DNA from: Strongylocentrotus purpuratus
Lineage: Eukaryota; Echinodermata; Echinoidea; Camarodonta; Strongylocentrotidae
Direction: 5' to 3'
Assembly: GCF_000002235.5 (NCBI RefSeq)
Contig: NW_022145601.1
Location: 22,113,389 to 22,177,388 of the forward strand
Length of the DNA: 64,000 nt
Position numbers and translations under genes: made by a program. Under the pieces are notes generated by a model. The model saw nothing but the letters and a program-made list of their open reading frames with translations, was not told where the DNA came from and did no database searches. Below are positions 50,597 through 62,759 of the stretch, one piece after another; position 1 is the first letter of the stretch, and each line of letters begins with the position of its first letter.

Positions 50597-51711
50597 ACCG
50601 GAATTACCAACAAAAATTGAATTACCCCTTCTCGTTTGTTCGCGGCATGATAGCACTAATGACTACCCCTTTCTCTTCTCTATCAATATTTTCTTTTTGC
50701 AAGCTCACACGATTGTCACAGGTATACAATGGGTAACATTTCATATATATGTCGGACCACTGAGGGGGGTAGACTTTTCAGAACATATGACTGATAGCCT
50801 TCGAGCCGTTCCGAGACACCCCAGGAAATATTTCTTACCTCCTTTCTTGTGCTTTGTATTCATTTTGCTAAATTGTTGTTGATTTTGTTATGTCGTTGGA
50901 GGATTTGTTTCGCATTAATCAAAAGGGACTGGGCTTTGAAAAGAAACCTTTGTTTTTACTTCAAGAAATGCACACATTAGTTCTTTAACAACTGATTGCA
51001 AGAGAGACAAGCGTAATCCCCAACTTGATGGATTTTCGGCTGATCGATTTAGGCAAGGGCGCCAGCAATTGTTCCGTGAAAGAACACCCAAAACGAAAGG
51101 TATTCAAAAAGGGAGACATTGAATTTCGATCTGTAAGGAAGCATGGGAGCAAAAATATTTGACAGAAGATAGATAAAGAGAGAAACATGTATTGTTATTT
51201 GCTTCTAATTCTTTCTTAATCATTTTCATTTAAACTCCAGCAACTGAACAATTCTATATAAATTTTCAACAACATTGTAAGAATATGAATACAACATGCT
51301 TAAAGTCAACTGAGCGAATTATTTGCCAGAAGTGTCAGATGTTTGCATATGTATCTTAATTTATGACAATCCATTGAAAAAAATTATATTGACATATTAA
51401 AATGAAACCATTTAGCTCTCTACCCATTATGTGGTCTGTCATACATTAGCCTTTTGGGAGTAATTTGGATGTAAATATCCTAGGGCTATAATTCTCGAAT
51501 ATTGATGAAGACACGCTACATTTGAGATATTTATCCTAGTTGTAGTCTATGAATGATGGCGACCTCTGTGTATTTTCAATTGCAGTGCCACTCCTCCTAA
51601 TGTTCTGTTAGCTCAAAGGGTACTATGACACATGCCCCCGCGACAGTTGCCCTTCTGTGAATTGTGTACACTAAACTGTTTCCTAACTTCAACCCTGGAC
51701 CTGACACTATA

Positions 51712-51806
51712 TCTAACCATAACCCTAACCCTGTCACTAAACCTGTCACTAAACCTCACCTAAAACCCAACCTTAAACCTTACGTCAACCCTAACCATAG
51801 CCCTAT
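51712..51806 (-). repeat. degenerate telomere-like CCCTAA patch
   Basis: Words AACCATAACCCTAACCCT, CCTGTCACTAAA (twice in tandem) and AACCCTAACCATAGCCCT form a degenerate CCCTAA-related array, inverse to the TTAGGG patch near 38.1 kb. Clearly interstitial. Confidence 0.6.
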
Positions 51807-51809
51807 ATT

Positions 51810-52625
51810 TTAGACAATATTATTCCTGGAGAAACTGTCACCACCAGAGCAAATGTCAGATGATGAGCTGCTAGTCACCTAAAGCAATATAAACCAGTCA
51901 GCTTTTACTCTAATACAGCTACATACACTGACACACAGCTTTCCCAGTTAATCTATAAGCAATGAGATTGGAGTTTAATATCAATCTGAAGTTTAATATC
52001 ATCCATTTGACTGCTTTTGATGGTTTTGTTTAGGGGATTACTTCACGAACAGTATCTGCATGACTGGTTTCACAGATGGTGAAACGCTTATGCCGTAGTT
52101 ACCCTTGGTTGTAGAGGCTGGGCGAAGGTTTTCATTGCGCTATGAACCGCTTCAGATGGGCGGATAGACAAGACTCGGTAGCGCCATCGGGAAAAGTTAT
52201 GATGATCACGATTTTGATTATTTTGTTTACTAAATACACCCACAAAATGGGACGAAATTGCAAATTAATTAAAAAACTAGTTCGACATGTTTGATCTATT
52301 GCAAAGGAGGTGAATTGTAACTAACTGAATGTCAAATGAGGCAATTTTTGGTCTATTGAAATGAACTTTTTACATATTTGACTTGATTATGTTCCATCTT
52401 CATTATGGAAGGTTTATTGCATGGATAGAAATGTGCACCATCTTGAAAACTGTAAGGGATGCAAATTGGATCCAGTTGGACATCTTAGCTAATTTACAGA
52501 CACAAGCTATGGAGATCGTGCACAAAACTATCTTCGATGCAACCTTACTGGCTATCAGTCTCTGGAGGAGCTTGCGCCTTTGAATGTTTTTGAAGCAGAT
52601 ATATGGCGCCATACAAATGCTGTGA
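51810..52625. other. AT-rich non-coding stretch
   Basis: Nothing supported. Confidence 0.4.
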
Positions 52626-52626
52626 A

Positions 52627-52647
52627 TCATCATCATCATCATCATCG
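52627..52647. repeat. short (CAT)n microsatellite
   Basis: About seven CAT units. A poly-His or poly-Met frame across it is an artefact. Confidence 0.92.
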
Positions 52648-52779
52648 ATCACCATCCAACGATGCATCACAATTCCTCTACCACGTAATACCATCTGCAA
52701 CAGTTATACCAGTAATCCAGATTCAGGCCTCTGTCCTTGTTCATGTTCAGTTCCGCGTGAACACAATAACGGAAGACAA

Positions 52780-53060
52780 TAAATCCTCGCGCCCGACCGA
52801 CCGGTATCTTTTATCACCCAACAAGACCCGGCATTCCCCCTTCATCAACTCCGTCAGCTAGTCCCGCGACAAACTACCCCACAGGAGCGCGACAAAACCT
52901 AATTGCCAAGTATGTACTTAATGGTCATTGCAGGTAGACCGTTCAAGCGTCCCATCTGAAATCCCAATTAAGTTCGGTGAGGGACGAGCCAGCGAACGAG
53001 GTCCCGATCACGAGGGACGACCGGCCAATTATGTCCCTGTCACTCCTCCGTCCTCCAGAA
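52780..53060. other. CpG-rich patch with two CGCGACAAA copies
   Basis: Dense CpG (GCGCCCGACCGACCGG and similar) in AT-rich surroundings. Exact CGCGACAAA copies lie at 52865-52873 and 52888-52896, fifteen bases apart. The second continues AACCTAATTGCC, like the copy at 50588. It could be a cis-regulatory module. Confidence 0.4.
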
Positions 53061-53466
53061 ATCTCTCATGATGGTTCATCCATTTGAAGGGATGAATGAT
53101 GGGTCTTTGGTAGAATCTTGTGTTCTTTTTTGGGCCTGCGAGGTGTTAATGATTCCAGCATGCACTAATTAACAGATAGATCACGTTCCAGGATGTGAAT
53201 TTACAAGCTGGAAAACAATTGGAACGCATTCCACAAGCATGAGTCGTCTAATTGTTAGCCACAAATTGCTACCCACAAATTGCTTTAACAAAAATAATTT
53301 CAATATCTCTGTCTTTAACTAATATATCTCATAAAACAAAACATTCTTTTCCAATATTGCTATTTGCAATTGATGCAAACAACACCTGTATTTCTAGTAT
53401 TTCAGGAATTTCAGAAATATGTTTAATGATACCATTGTTTATCAGCCATGTTATGTATTATGTCAG

Positions 53467-53572
53467 TCAATTCTAATCCTTTGCTCTCTCTATCTTCTTT
53501 TATCTTGCATATTACTTTGAACCGGATCTCTCTTCTCCTATCTTGGACTTGCTTTCAAACAACAGGTAAGAA
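53467..53572 (+). promoter_or_regulatory. putative recursive (ratchet) splice site 3
   Basis: CAACAG is joined directly to GTAAGA at 53566/53567. The preceding 98 bases contain no AG, begin with the branch-point-like TCTAATC and carry two pyrimidine tracts (TTTGCTCTCTCTATCTTCTTTT and TCTCTTCTCCTATCTT, read in parts). The design mirrors the sites at 9080 and 32473. Functional use is inferred. Confidence 0.5.
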
Positions 53573-54254
53573 AAAGTTCTCAGAATTTTTAAACTTTAGG
53601 AAATTTGGGATGAATATCAAAAATATTAAAATTAATTTCAATGCATTCTTCTGATCACCTTCTGAATATTTAATGTCTTTTAAAGCTACTATGTCTCTTC
53701 CTGGTCTTGGATTTTAAGTTTATCACCAAATGTTTTTTTCATTTGAAACTCGCCTCTACAATTCAAATTTTCAGGACTTCTGCTGTTATAGGTATATTCC
53801 TTGTTGTGTTTTTACCTTGTATTGGATCTTAATTTCATCACCAACTGCTTGTCATTTGCGAAACTCGCCTCCACAATTCTAAAGTTCATGGACTGCTGTT
53901 GCTATAGATATTGCCTTTTTATTATGATGGAAGAGTGAGATGAGGATAAAAGGACAAGCACTTCGGTCAAGGGCAGAGGCTGTATTAAATATAAATGACC
54001 AACAAATCTGAGTAGCTTGGATGCTGAGGACTATCGTGAGAGAGCAGTGAAATTAAATAGCAATGGTGATTAAAAAAGGGAAGGGAATATTTTTAAGACA
54101 AAGGAAAAGTTGCTACCAAGAAAAGAAAGCTTTATGCATGAATGTTTGAGGGATTAAAACAAATAGTATTTGCATTTAGAATAGATAATGACACAGAAGT
54201 AGGGAAAGGAAAGTTGGTTAGGAAAATTATATGATGGTATGGTATGTCAGGAAA

Positions 54255-54372
54255 TAAAGAAAGAGAGAAAGAGAGAAAGAGAGAGACAAAATGGAAGAGG
54301 GGAAAAGAATAAAATATACCAGAAAATAGTGATCAAAAGTAGATAGAAGAAGAGAGAGAGGGGGGGGGGGTG
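54255..54372. repeat. GA-rich microsatellite ending in G10
   Basis: GAAAGAGAGAAAGA units and a later (GA)n run end in a run of ten G (54361-54370). Confidence 0.93.
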
Positions 54373-54379
54373 GAAGAGA

Positions 54380-55860
54380 AAGATGAGACATAGAGACTAG
54401 CAACCTTGTAAGTTGTATTTCCTTCATATTTTTGTGACTGCCTATTGTAAGCGTTTCCGTGATTTAGTGCCTTTGACTCTGTGCAGGCAGCGCTGTCTTC
54501 ACACGTTTGTCACAGCGCTCATGTAAAATGCATGGGAACATGGCTCCAGCATTCTGGCCCTCAGACAAGGGAAGGGGGATGCTAGCTGTATCTCTCCCTG
54601 CGTGTAGAGGAAGCCCATCAAATTTTGATGGGAGATAAGTGCGAACGTGGTATGCCACAGCCTTCAATAGGGAGTATTGTTTCAGAGTATTTTACAGTGT
54701 TCAGAACATGTATAAAACAAGATGCTCATTTGCAAGCAGCTGATCCATCGGTTTTTAATGCACTGTTGTTGTATTATCAGTAAAAACAACAAAAATCTAA
54801 TTGCAGGCAGTTCTATGATATTGCCTGCATACATTATTCCAGATCAAAATAGAAAGAACGAAAGAGTGTTGCTAAAGGATGAGGCAAACTGATGAATGAA
54901 GTGAGATTACAGAAATAAGTTATACAGCAGAATACAGTTATCTGTAATTGATTTATTGTCTTTAATGACAAATCAAATCTTCATTAGATGGTAAAACAGT
55001 AGGTTAAGGCAATCATTACCTGGCAAATTTATTAATTGCAGTGTACCTTCATTTTTTTATCATACCTAACTGCAGATAACCCTTTCCAATTCAATAGGCT
55101 GTTTAAAATAGACATTGACTGAAAATATTTAATATTTAATATTTCCAAATAATGACTAAGAAACTAACTATGCAGTCATTGTATCAATGTCTGTGAATAC
55201 TCTTTGACTTTGATCAAAATATTTCCCCTCTTTATGGGGGCTGAAAGTCATGTCGGCACTGTCAAACCACAGCCTAAGTGATAATGGACCAACGGGTTCA
55301 GAACGGTGTCATCGAACTTGGGAGAAACCCCTGGTATCGAAGAGGAACGTCCATACTGGATGCGCTTTGGCGCTCAAGCGTGGACGAACTTGTTTTATGC
55401 AGAGCCATGATGAGAGTTATTGTTTACGTTGTGGATCAAGTTGCATTATTTGTGAAGTATGGATGGTGCTCTGTGCGGGTGCATGAACTTCTGCCAATTG
55501 TGGAAAATATTTCTGCAATAAAAGAACAGATAGGTATTGATGGCAGCGATAGGGCATATTTGGCTGTGGTCGACTTTTTTTTAGAAAGGTTAATTAGAGT
55601 ATTAGACTGAATGAAAAATAGCCATGTGTATAGCGGAGGTGTGATTGTATAAAAGGGGGATGGAGGCGGGTGAGATGGAGTCATTAGGGGGAATGAGAAA
55701 TTGGAATTAGTGGAGGAGGTGAAGAGCCGGTGATGGTTCGTTGATCAGAGAATGGATTGTGATATCTCTGGGTTTTTATGAACTTGGAGTTGTTGTTCAT
55801 CTCGTAATGGGAAACCAAATTTAGCATATTGTGAGTTGTAAAGAGAGGGGGAGGGGAATT
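54380..55860. other. non-coding stretch without recognised features
   Basis: A 110-codon frame (55278-55610) has protein-like composition but no recognised domain, and flanking splice signals are unconvincing. Nothing else supported. Confidence 0.35.
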
Positions 55861-55886
55861 TCATGAGAGGGGTATAGGGTTGGATT

Positions 55887-55898
55887 GGGGGGGGGGGG
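55887..55898 (+). repeat. poly-G tract (G12)
   Basis: A G run in GGATT-G12-CAACC context. Confidence 0.95.
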
Positions 55899-56267
55899 CA
55901 ACCAGTGGGGTGAGAGATAGAAAATTACAGAGGGGGAAAATTATGGCAGTTTTTGTCTTTTGCAACACTTGATCATTTGTTTTAGAAATGTAGAAATGGC
56001 ATGTCACAGTTGCAAAGTAGATACATTTTTCATCTTACTATATTACGCTTTGATATACTTAATATGAAGCTGTTGATAAATGACTTTTATATATCATTTG
56101 TGTAAGATACGATCAATATCAATACCAAATTAGGTAGGAAACAGGAACAGAATAGTGTTTGTATTTAAGTAGTTAGGTCTGTTTGCTGAATTCTGTATTT
56201 CGTGCATTTGGAGGCAGAAATAACCGTTCAAAGAGAGTTTAAATTGATATTTTGGGGTAGAATTCAC

Positions 56268-56316
<49 letters not shown>
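56268..56316. repeat. GA microsatellite
   Basis: A nearly pure (GA)n of about 45 bases. Overlapping frames on both strands are artefacts. Confidence 0.95.
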
Positions 56317-56319
<3 letters not shown>

Positions 56320-57810
56320 CAATGTCCAACACACCAACACCAAACTTGATACAAAAAGGGGAGCACCCAAGAATAACAGAATAAGAGGATACAGTGACTC
56401 GTCTGGGTTGCCCGCCTGGCGCATGTTTGTGGTCGGGCCAATTACAACCAGCGCTAAATAGAGTCAAAAGACCAACCCTTTGAAACTAATGACAACTTGT
56501 GACCTGATTTCACCTCTCGGACTGAAAAGACCCATATGCATGATTAATTTGACGATTTCGAGATTAAAGCGATAGAGCTAGCTTGTTCGTATTACACCAG
56601 GCTTTGCTAATTAAAATTGCATGAGATATCTAGCCTCACACTCGATTCACAGCAGAGTCGAAAATGACCTTGTTGAAGTTCATTCAGTCTTTCAGAAACC
56701 AAAAGCAATACTGTTTCTGCTGCTCTTAGTTTTGTTATTTAAAAATCTAAGAACTGTATTATTTATTTGGGGTCAAAATCGGTATGGTTACTTTTGTGTA
56801 TCTTCCGATAAAGAAATCTTTTTCAGATTAATTTGTGAAAAATTTTGCAGCTTTTATATTGTGACATCTATAGAGCAACAGTCATATTTTTGCTTATATC
56901 TAAAATTTAGCTAGGGATAACAATTTTAATTGATTCATTTCAAATGAATTATGGAGAACAATTTCATCTACTGGCATTGAAATGCATGCAAGCAGATGCC
57001 TGTTGTGGTATTATGCATGTATGTACCAAACAGGTACGATTGCGGCAATGTAAGTCATACGCAGCATACTGAAGGTGAAGGATTATGTCCTTGCTGTGCG
57101 CTAATAAACAAGACAAGATCGGTAGCGACATTTATGGGGGGTGGAATCGAAAATGAAGTAATTTGTGAGAATTACCCTCTGACGTATCGTTTCAGGGGTC
57201 AGATATCTTCCCTCCCCTGCATCAGGGCTTACATCGATGATCATTTCTTATCCCCCGTCTTAATGTGCTGTCGGCTTAGGCTCATTAGGAATGTCAAACT
57301 TCTCACGCTCCGACTGCGTGATCGATAGCGAGATGGGAGGATCGTGCGTCCAAACCTATTAGTACTAAACAGAGGGGTTACAGAGAATAATTCATCTGTC
57401 TTAATTTTTTTTTGAAGGAAGGAGTTGCATTTGTGATCAAAATAGTCCCCTCTGAGTATTTGAAGGGTGTTTGTATATTTCTGATTAAAAGTGTAACTGC
57501 ATTGAAATGGTTTCTCACCTAAATTAGTAATTAGCTTTCATGAAAGACCAGTGCATATATATCTGGTACTAGTAGAAGTTGTGTACAGTACATCATTACA
57601 ACAAGATCCAGACCAAAATGTAAAAGATTACATAGACCACTCGTGATTCAAGAGGTATATGCTTCTGTAAAAAGAAATATGCTAAAGTTACGATATTGGA
57701 AGATTTTTTTGAGAGAACTAGAGAATAGTAGGGATAGATAAAATGAGAGTGGGTGTAGAAAAAGAAAAGACATTGCAGATATGTTGATGAGCAGAGTGGA
57801 CTGAGTGAGA
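56320..57810. other. AT-rich non-coding stretch
   Basis: Frames at 56621-56914 and 56996-57328 are unrecognised. Nothing else supported. Confidence 0.4.
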
Positions 57811-57963
<153 letters not shown>

Positions 57964-58180
57964 TGAATAGAGAGAGAGAGAGAGAGAGAAAGAGGGAGAA
58001 AGAGAAAGAGAGAGAGAGAGGCTAGAATGAGAAAAGAGAGGGAGAAGAAAAAGAGAGAGAAGAGAGGAGAGAGAGAGGGAGAGAGATATATGAGAAAGAG
58101 GGATAGAAAGAGGGATAGAAAGAGGGATAGAAAGAGGGAGGGATAGAAAGAGAGAGAAAGAAAGAAAGAGAGAAAGAACA
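57964..58180. repeat. GA/AAAG-rich compound array
   Basis: (GA)n runs adjoin the GATA array and grade into a roughly 12-bp GGGATAGAAAGA minisatellite (about 58090-58150). Confidence 0.93.
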
Positions 58181-58712
58181 AATCATGCGTGAGTGAGCGT
58201 ACAGGTAAACCGCTCTGCATCCCTGTCCTACGTTGGCTTGAGAGCAACCATCGATCCGTGATATTCCTCGCTGTTATTGTTATCTCAATTTCACCGATCA
58301 GCTGTTCGGACGAGGGCTTGCGGGGGCAGCAAACACAATTTGTTTTGTTGGGCATGGCATTCGCTCGGATTTAGAGGTAAGGGAAGCATAACACAGCGGT
58401 GTTTTTGCGGGAAGAAAATGTCTAAATGCATCTGATAGCGAGCAGTTTCACCATCTTCACTAGAAGGGACTAAAGAGGCCTGTTGCATTAGCAGTGTCCT
58501 GGAAAGGATGGCATCACTTTCAACAGGTGTCTGTACAAAATAAGAGTGAATTTCTGCAAAGAAAAAGGGTAAACTAAACAAAACGGTCTAATAAATATGG
58601 AAATCAAAAGACATCTTTATCAAACATGTAAATATTAAAGGACCTGTATTACCTCTCAAATGAAGCACAAGGCAATGCTTGATTTACATTTCATATTTTG
58701 CAATGTTTTTAA

Positions 58713-59078
58713 AGGTAAAGACCAGTATTGGAAACGCCCCAATTTCAAAAAATGAAATGGAAGCTCTCATTACCGATCATGTGAAAGAATATGTTTTGAC
58801 TAATACATGATGATAAAAAATTTGCCGGGAAACCGCCTACTAATTCATATATTTGGTAAATTTGTTTCTCTCATGGTCTGTGAGAGATATAGGGTAGTCC
58901 CATATACATCTTTCTGTGTATAGTGCTTGTAACTTTACGAAGAATGGGCCAAATTTCTTATCATTTTGATGATTCCAGAACCTTGCAGATGCTAGATGCT
59001 AGATGATCAACCTTTTCTGATCGATTCCACAACGTTTCTTTCACAATGCAATCGCATGACCATAACTGGTCTTTACCT
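58713..59078. mobile_element. TTAA-flanked MITE, 366 bp (copy B)
   Basis: The perfect terminal inverted repeats AGGTAAAGACCAGT and ACTGGTCTTTACCT are flanked by TTAA (58709-58712, 59079-59082). The interior matches copy A at 11195-11572 over its whole length with small indels, and the two run in the same direction. No coding capacity. Confidence 0.9.
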
Positions 59079-59162
59079 TTAAGCATATATTGGGTAGACA
59101 AAAAATATATGTTAATAAGCAGTTGGACGCTGTTGTACATGTATTAATTTTATAAGAACAGT

Positions 59163-59185
59163 AAAAAAAAAAAAAAAAAAAAAAA
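59163..59185 (+). repeat. poly-A tract (A23)
   Basis: A run of 23 A. It could be the tail of a retroposed sequence to its left, but no body or flanking duplication is visible. Confidence 0.9.
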
Positions 59186-59399
59186 TATCATCCACCTTGT
59201 CTGATTTATTTCATGGAAATTATACTCACTCTTCGTCTTCCCTTTCTATTTCCAAATATTTAATCTGAGAATCTGATCTTAAGAATAGAAGATAATTTAA
59301 TTGCAATTGATTTTCCTTTTGTGACAGAGTAACCTGACCCACATTTGAGAGTTTATGTAAGCATGACTTGTCTAATTAGCCAAGTCAACATTGACTTCA

Positions 59400-59730
59400 G
59401 ATTCCATTCCTTCGGTAACTAGGTAGTTTGGCCATTAGTAATCTACCCCCACAACCCAAGACCCGCTGCTGAAATCGCCACGACGACGTTAGTGCCCTTG
59501 GCAACGGAGGGAGGGAATCGTTTGGGAAAATTAGGGGGTCCATTAGACGTGTTTGTCTATACGTGTGTGAACTATAGTCGGAGGAGAGCCGCACAAACCA
59601 TGACGATATATGTTTTTCCTCCCATCTAGTCCGGTTTGTTTTGTCGTTCATTTGTCGGCTTCTTGCTCTTTGAAGCGGGCCTGATATGATCTGATGCGGC
59701 CCCGCGACAAATTGCCGGCTCATCTTGCTC
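59400..59730. other. CpG-richer patch with CGCGACAAA copy
   Basis: CpG is enriched relative to the flanks. The exact 9-mer CGCGACAAA occurs at 59703-59711, followed by TTGCCGG. The 101- and 108-codon frames on opposite strands are unrecognised. Confidence 0.35.
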
Positions 59731-60571
59731 GTTATCGCGACATCGTCTTTGGTTTGTCATTGTTGTTAAGAGGCTTTGTTGAGAGAGCTCATTTTGATGG
59801 TCAAAATTGGGAACTTGTAGATGCACAGTATGAATGTTGGGTAGAGCTCCTTGTCCAATTTGTGGGAGTAGCAGTGCCTGTAAATATTACAAGGATGCAA
59901 AAATATATGACATTTATATTTTTATTAAAGGAATATATTAATCAAGTTAGAAAATTCCTTCACAAGTTTCTTTTGGATCTTCAAACAGGCATAAAGTAGG
60001 ATTTTGGATAAACTGTCCATTTAGAATTCGAGCAACTCAAAATTTCACGGATCATGTTTTGAAGTTGGGGTAAAAAGGAGTTCATTTTTTTCCCCAAAAT
60101 TATTTGTAGTTTTCAGGAAGTTGATGTTTGTTTGATGGAAATGTAGGAAAATTGGCAAAATAATGTCATTTTGGGGTCTTGACTTAATATGATTTGACAT
60201 CTCTTGCAATGTGAAATGTAAACAGCAAGTGCACCGTTAATCCGCCATTTCATGCTAGTCCTCAGAAAAAATTGAGTATGACAAATTCGTACCTCGTGCA
60301 TGCAGCTGCGAGGGGAAAGCGAAATTGTTGCCAAGAGTGTTTTCCCTGGAAGCATGAAGCAGCAGAAATTCCCGAGTTAAACCCTGCCATCTTAACTTGC
60401 CAGTCTGGACTCAAACAAGTCATTCTTCATTTCTCAACTTATCTGATGTCTTGATCCGACCCCAACAAAAAGTAAAGGAGGAGAACGCTTTTGCACGTTT
60501 TCTTCAATTTTTGTAAATCTTCCTGGGTCATACGATATCCAGTTTTATGTCTCTGTTATCTATCTAGTTTT

Positions 60572-60646
60572 TCTGTTTAGAATCAGAAGGATGTCATCTC
60601 CATGTTAAAGTATAGGAGTTAAAGTCCTTCTGGCTTTTAAAAGACC
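60572..60646. mobile_element. short hairpin element, GAGCCAGAAGG family (copy 10)
   Basis: The arms CTGTTTAGAATCAGAAGGATG and GTCCTTCTGGCTTTTAAAAGAC (read in parts) are inverted around a loop of about 25 bases. Confidence 0.75.
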
Positions 60647-60720
60647 ATATTTTAGTCCTGTTTTGGATAGAAAGCATGTATATACACCCACACTCTTTGG
60701 TTTTCTACCTCTTCTTTTTT

Positions 60721-60732
60721 GGGGGGGGGGGG
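60721..60732 (+). repeat. poly-G tract (G12)
   Basis: A G run followed by TGGGGG. Confidence 0.95.
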
Positions 60733-60822
60733 TGGGGGTTGCTAAAGGAGAGATATAAAATTTGAGATTGAATGTCTTTGATATGAAATGAAAACAAAAC
60801 AAAACCGTCTCAAGATATAAGG

Positions 60823-60853
60823 CGATCCCATCAGAATCCTTTTGATGGGATCG
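60823..60853. repeat. perfect 11-bp hairpin
   Basis: CGATCCCATCA and TGATGGGATCG are exact inverted repeats around a 9-base loop. It is unlike the other hairpin family. Role unknown. Confidence 0.85.
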
Positions 60854-60859
60854 TGTAAG

Positions 60860-62720
60860 TGCATTCATGATTTGAAAATAATGCTGAGGCATGTACTAGA
60901 AGAGACAAGTTGGAGATAACAAGGTTGGATAACACATTTCTGCTCATGTTTTCTCTCAATATCACGAGGATTTGTTTTATTATGATGAATTTGTACTGAA
61001 ATGTAACACAAATATTGACACTGCTCATCAACAGAATCCATTATACACTTATCTTTAAGCAAAATAATTAGAGCAGCAATACAAAATAAACATTATCATG
61101 TCATTGTTTTGAAAATATTGGTAGAGGAAGAGAAACCTATTTAAAGAGAAGGATAGTTTGTTTCAAAAGACTGTGAAAAGACATTCCACAGGTATTCAAG
61201 ATAGGTTTCAATTGAATGAATGAATGGTTGTGAAATTGTCACTGATATATTATTGTTTTGATGGATACCAAATGCATCAGTCCCAGCACCCTAATTGTAC
61301 ATCTCCAATGGGCTTAGCACAGCGTGGGCACTGATCACCTTGCACTAAACGAAAGGAGCCCTAAGTAGACCAGTTTCGACAGCTAATTATTAGATCTGTA
61401 GCTCCTTCAGACTTGAAGAATTTTATACAAAACGTCATACAAAGAATTGTCAAATGATGACAGATGTGAACACAAAGGATAACAACGTCGTACAAAGAAA
61501 CATTTATAAAGAAACGTTGTATTAAGAAAGAACATATAAAGAAACATTGTAGGAAGAAACTTCATATAAAAAAGTTAGTTGCTATGACATCAGTGTGCAC
61601 TCACAATAATCCCTACCAAGCATTTTTAAGTAGTCTGAAAGGGGGCGGGGGAGTAACCCCCAGAAATAGAACTCGTCAACGGGGGCAGCGGGAAACACAG
61701 GGATGTTTTGAAAGTGGCTTTTAACTTTGCAATGTTTCAGAACAGCAGGCTTAGCAGTCAACTCCTCCCACCCCCTGCGGAGCGAGGGAGCAGTTGATAT
61801 CGTCATGACGATAAAGAATGCTCCGGCCGCTCGCAGATCCAAGGAAAAGTCCTAGGTATCAATCTCTGTCAAACTAAACATATTCATCCTTTAAAAGCAT
61901 TAGTATATTCACAATTGTCAGAGAGAGAGATTTAAAAAAAGAAGAGATTATTACACCTGAATACCAAGTGTATCTTGTCCTATTTATTTTCTCCTAGAAT
62001 TGAAATTCAAAGTTTAAGTAAACATTTGTAAAGACCAGTAAGTGCATTTTCAACTACTCAAATAGTAGGAGAATCAATATAGATTTTAGGCAGTTTTCTT
62101 TTAACTGGAGTTTTCACTCAATCTTCCATTAAATTCTGAATTAATCCATTTGCGCCGTATTCAAAATCCTCCATTTTGAGGCAGAAGATCTTTTACTCTC
62201 TGTTCAAGAATATGAGTTGACATACTTTTTACTCAAAACCGATAAAAGGGACCTAACACAAACTTTAACTCTTGAGATTATAGAGAGAACAGAATTTGCA
62301 TAGCATATGGAACATGTAGGCCTAAGTTAAAGAAACAATTTTGGCTGGTACATGAGCTTGGCAGCGTATCATGGCTTTAAGATGATACTGCGCTATCATA
62401 TCACTCCCTGCTTGCGACTGTCACATCCACTTCGCATGCCATACCAACCCTCTCTCCCGTGGCCTTCTGTTAACACTCTCCATCCAACAATGTTTTGAAT
62501 AGCGTTTCAAACCGATATCTATCACACCGTTGTGAAATAAAGCAGAAATATGAACAGTATGAAATTTGGAAATGAAGAATGATACACTTCCTAATAGATT
62601 TCAAGTGGTAAACTATGCATGGCTATATAATGTGAGTTATGACTTTTAGCAGACAATAATAGTTTCGAAAGAATCGTTAGCATAGAGCTAGAATGATTTT
62701 AACTTGTTTTTAATGAATTA
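60860..62720. other. AT-rich non-coding stretch
   Basis: Nothing supported. Degenerate repeats of AAAGAAAC(A/G)TTGTA-type words lie at about 61490-61570. Confidence 0.4.
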
Positions 62721-62728
62721 TTACATGT

Positions 62729-62752
62729 AACACCCTTCTTGCGCTTAACAGA
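62729..62752. mobile_element. single arm of a hairpin element, GAGCCAGAAGG family
   Basis: ACACCCTTCTTGCGCTTAAC followed by AGA resembles the right arm. The left arm is not recognisable. Confidence 0.35.
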
Positions 62753-62759
62753 TAAAGTA

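Noticed and set aside
55278-55610. 110-codon plus-strand frame with protein-like composition
   Set aside because: No family recognised and weak splice context. Kept only as a candidate for RNA evidence.
59694-59999. 101-codon plus-strand frame starting in a CpG-richer patch
   Set aside because: No domain or flanking signals, and an overlapping minus-strand frame of similar length exists.
62028-62045. GTAAAGACCAGTA resembling the end of the TTAA MITE
   Set aside because: No matching interior, no partner end and no TTAA next to it. Likely chance or too degraded to call.
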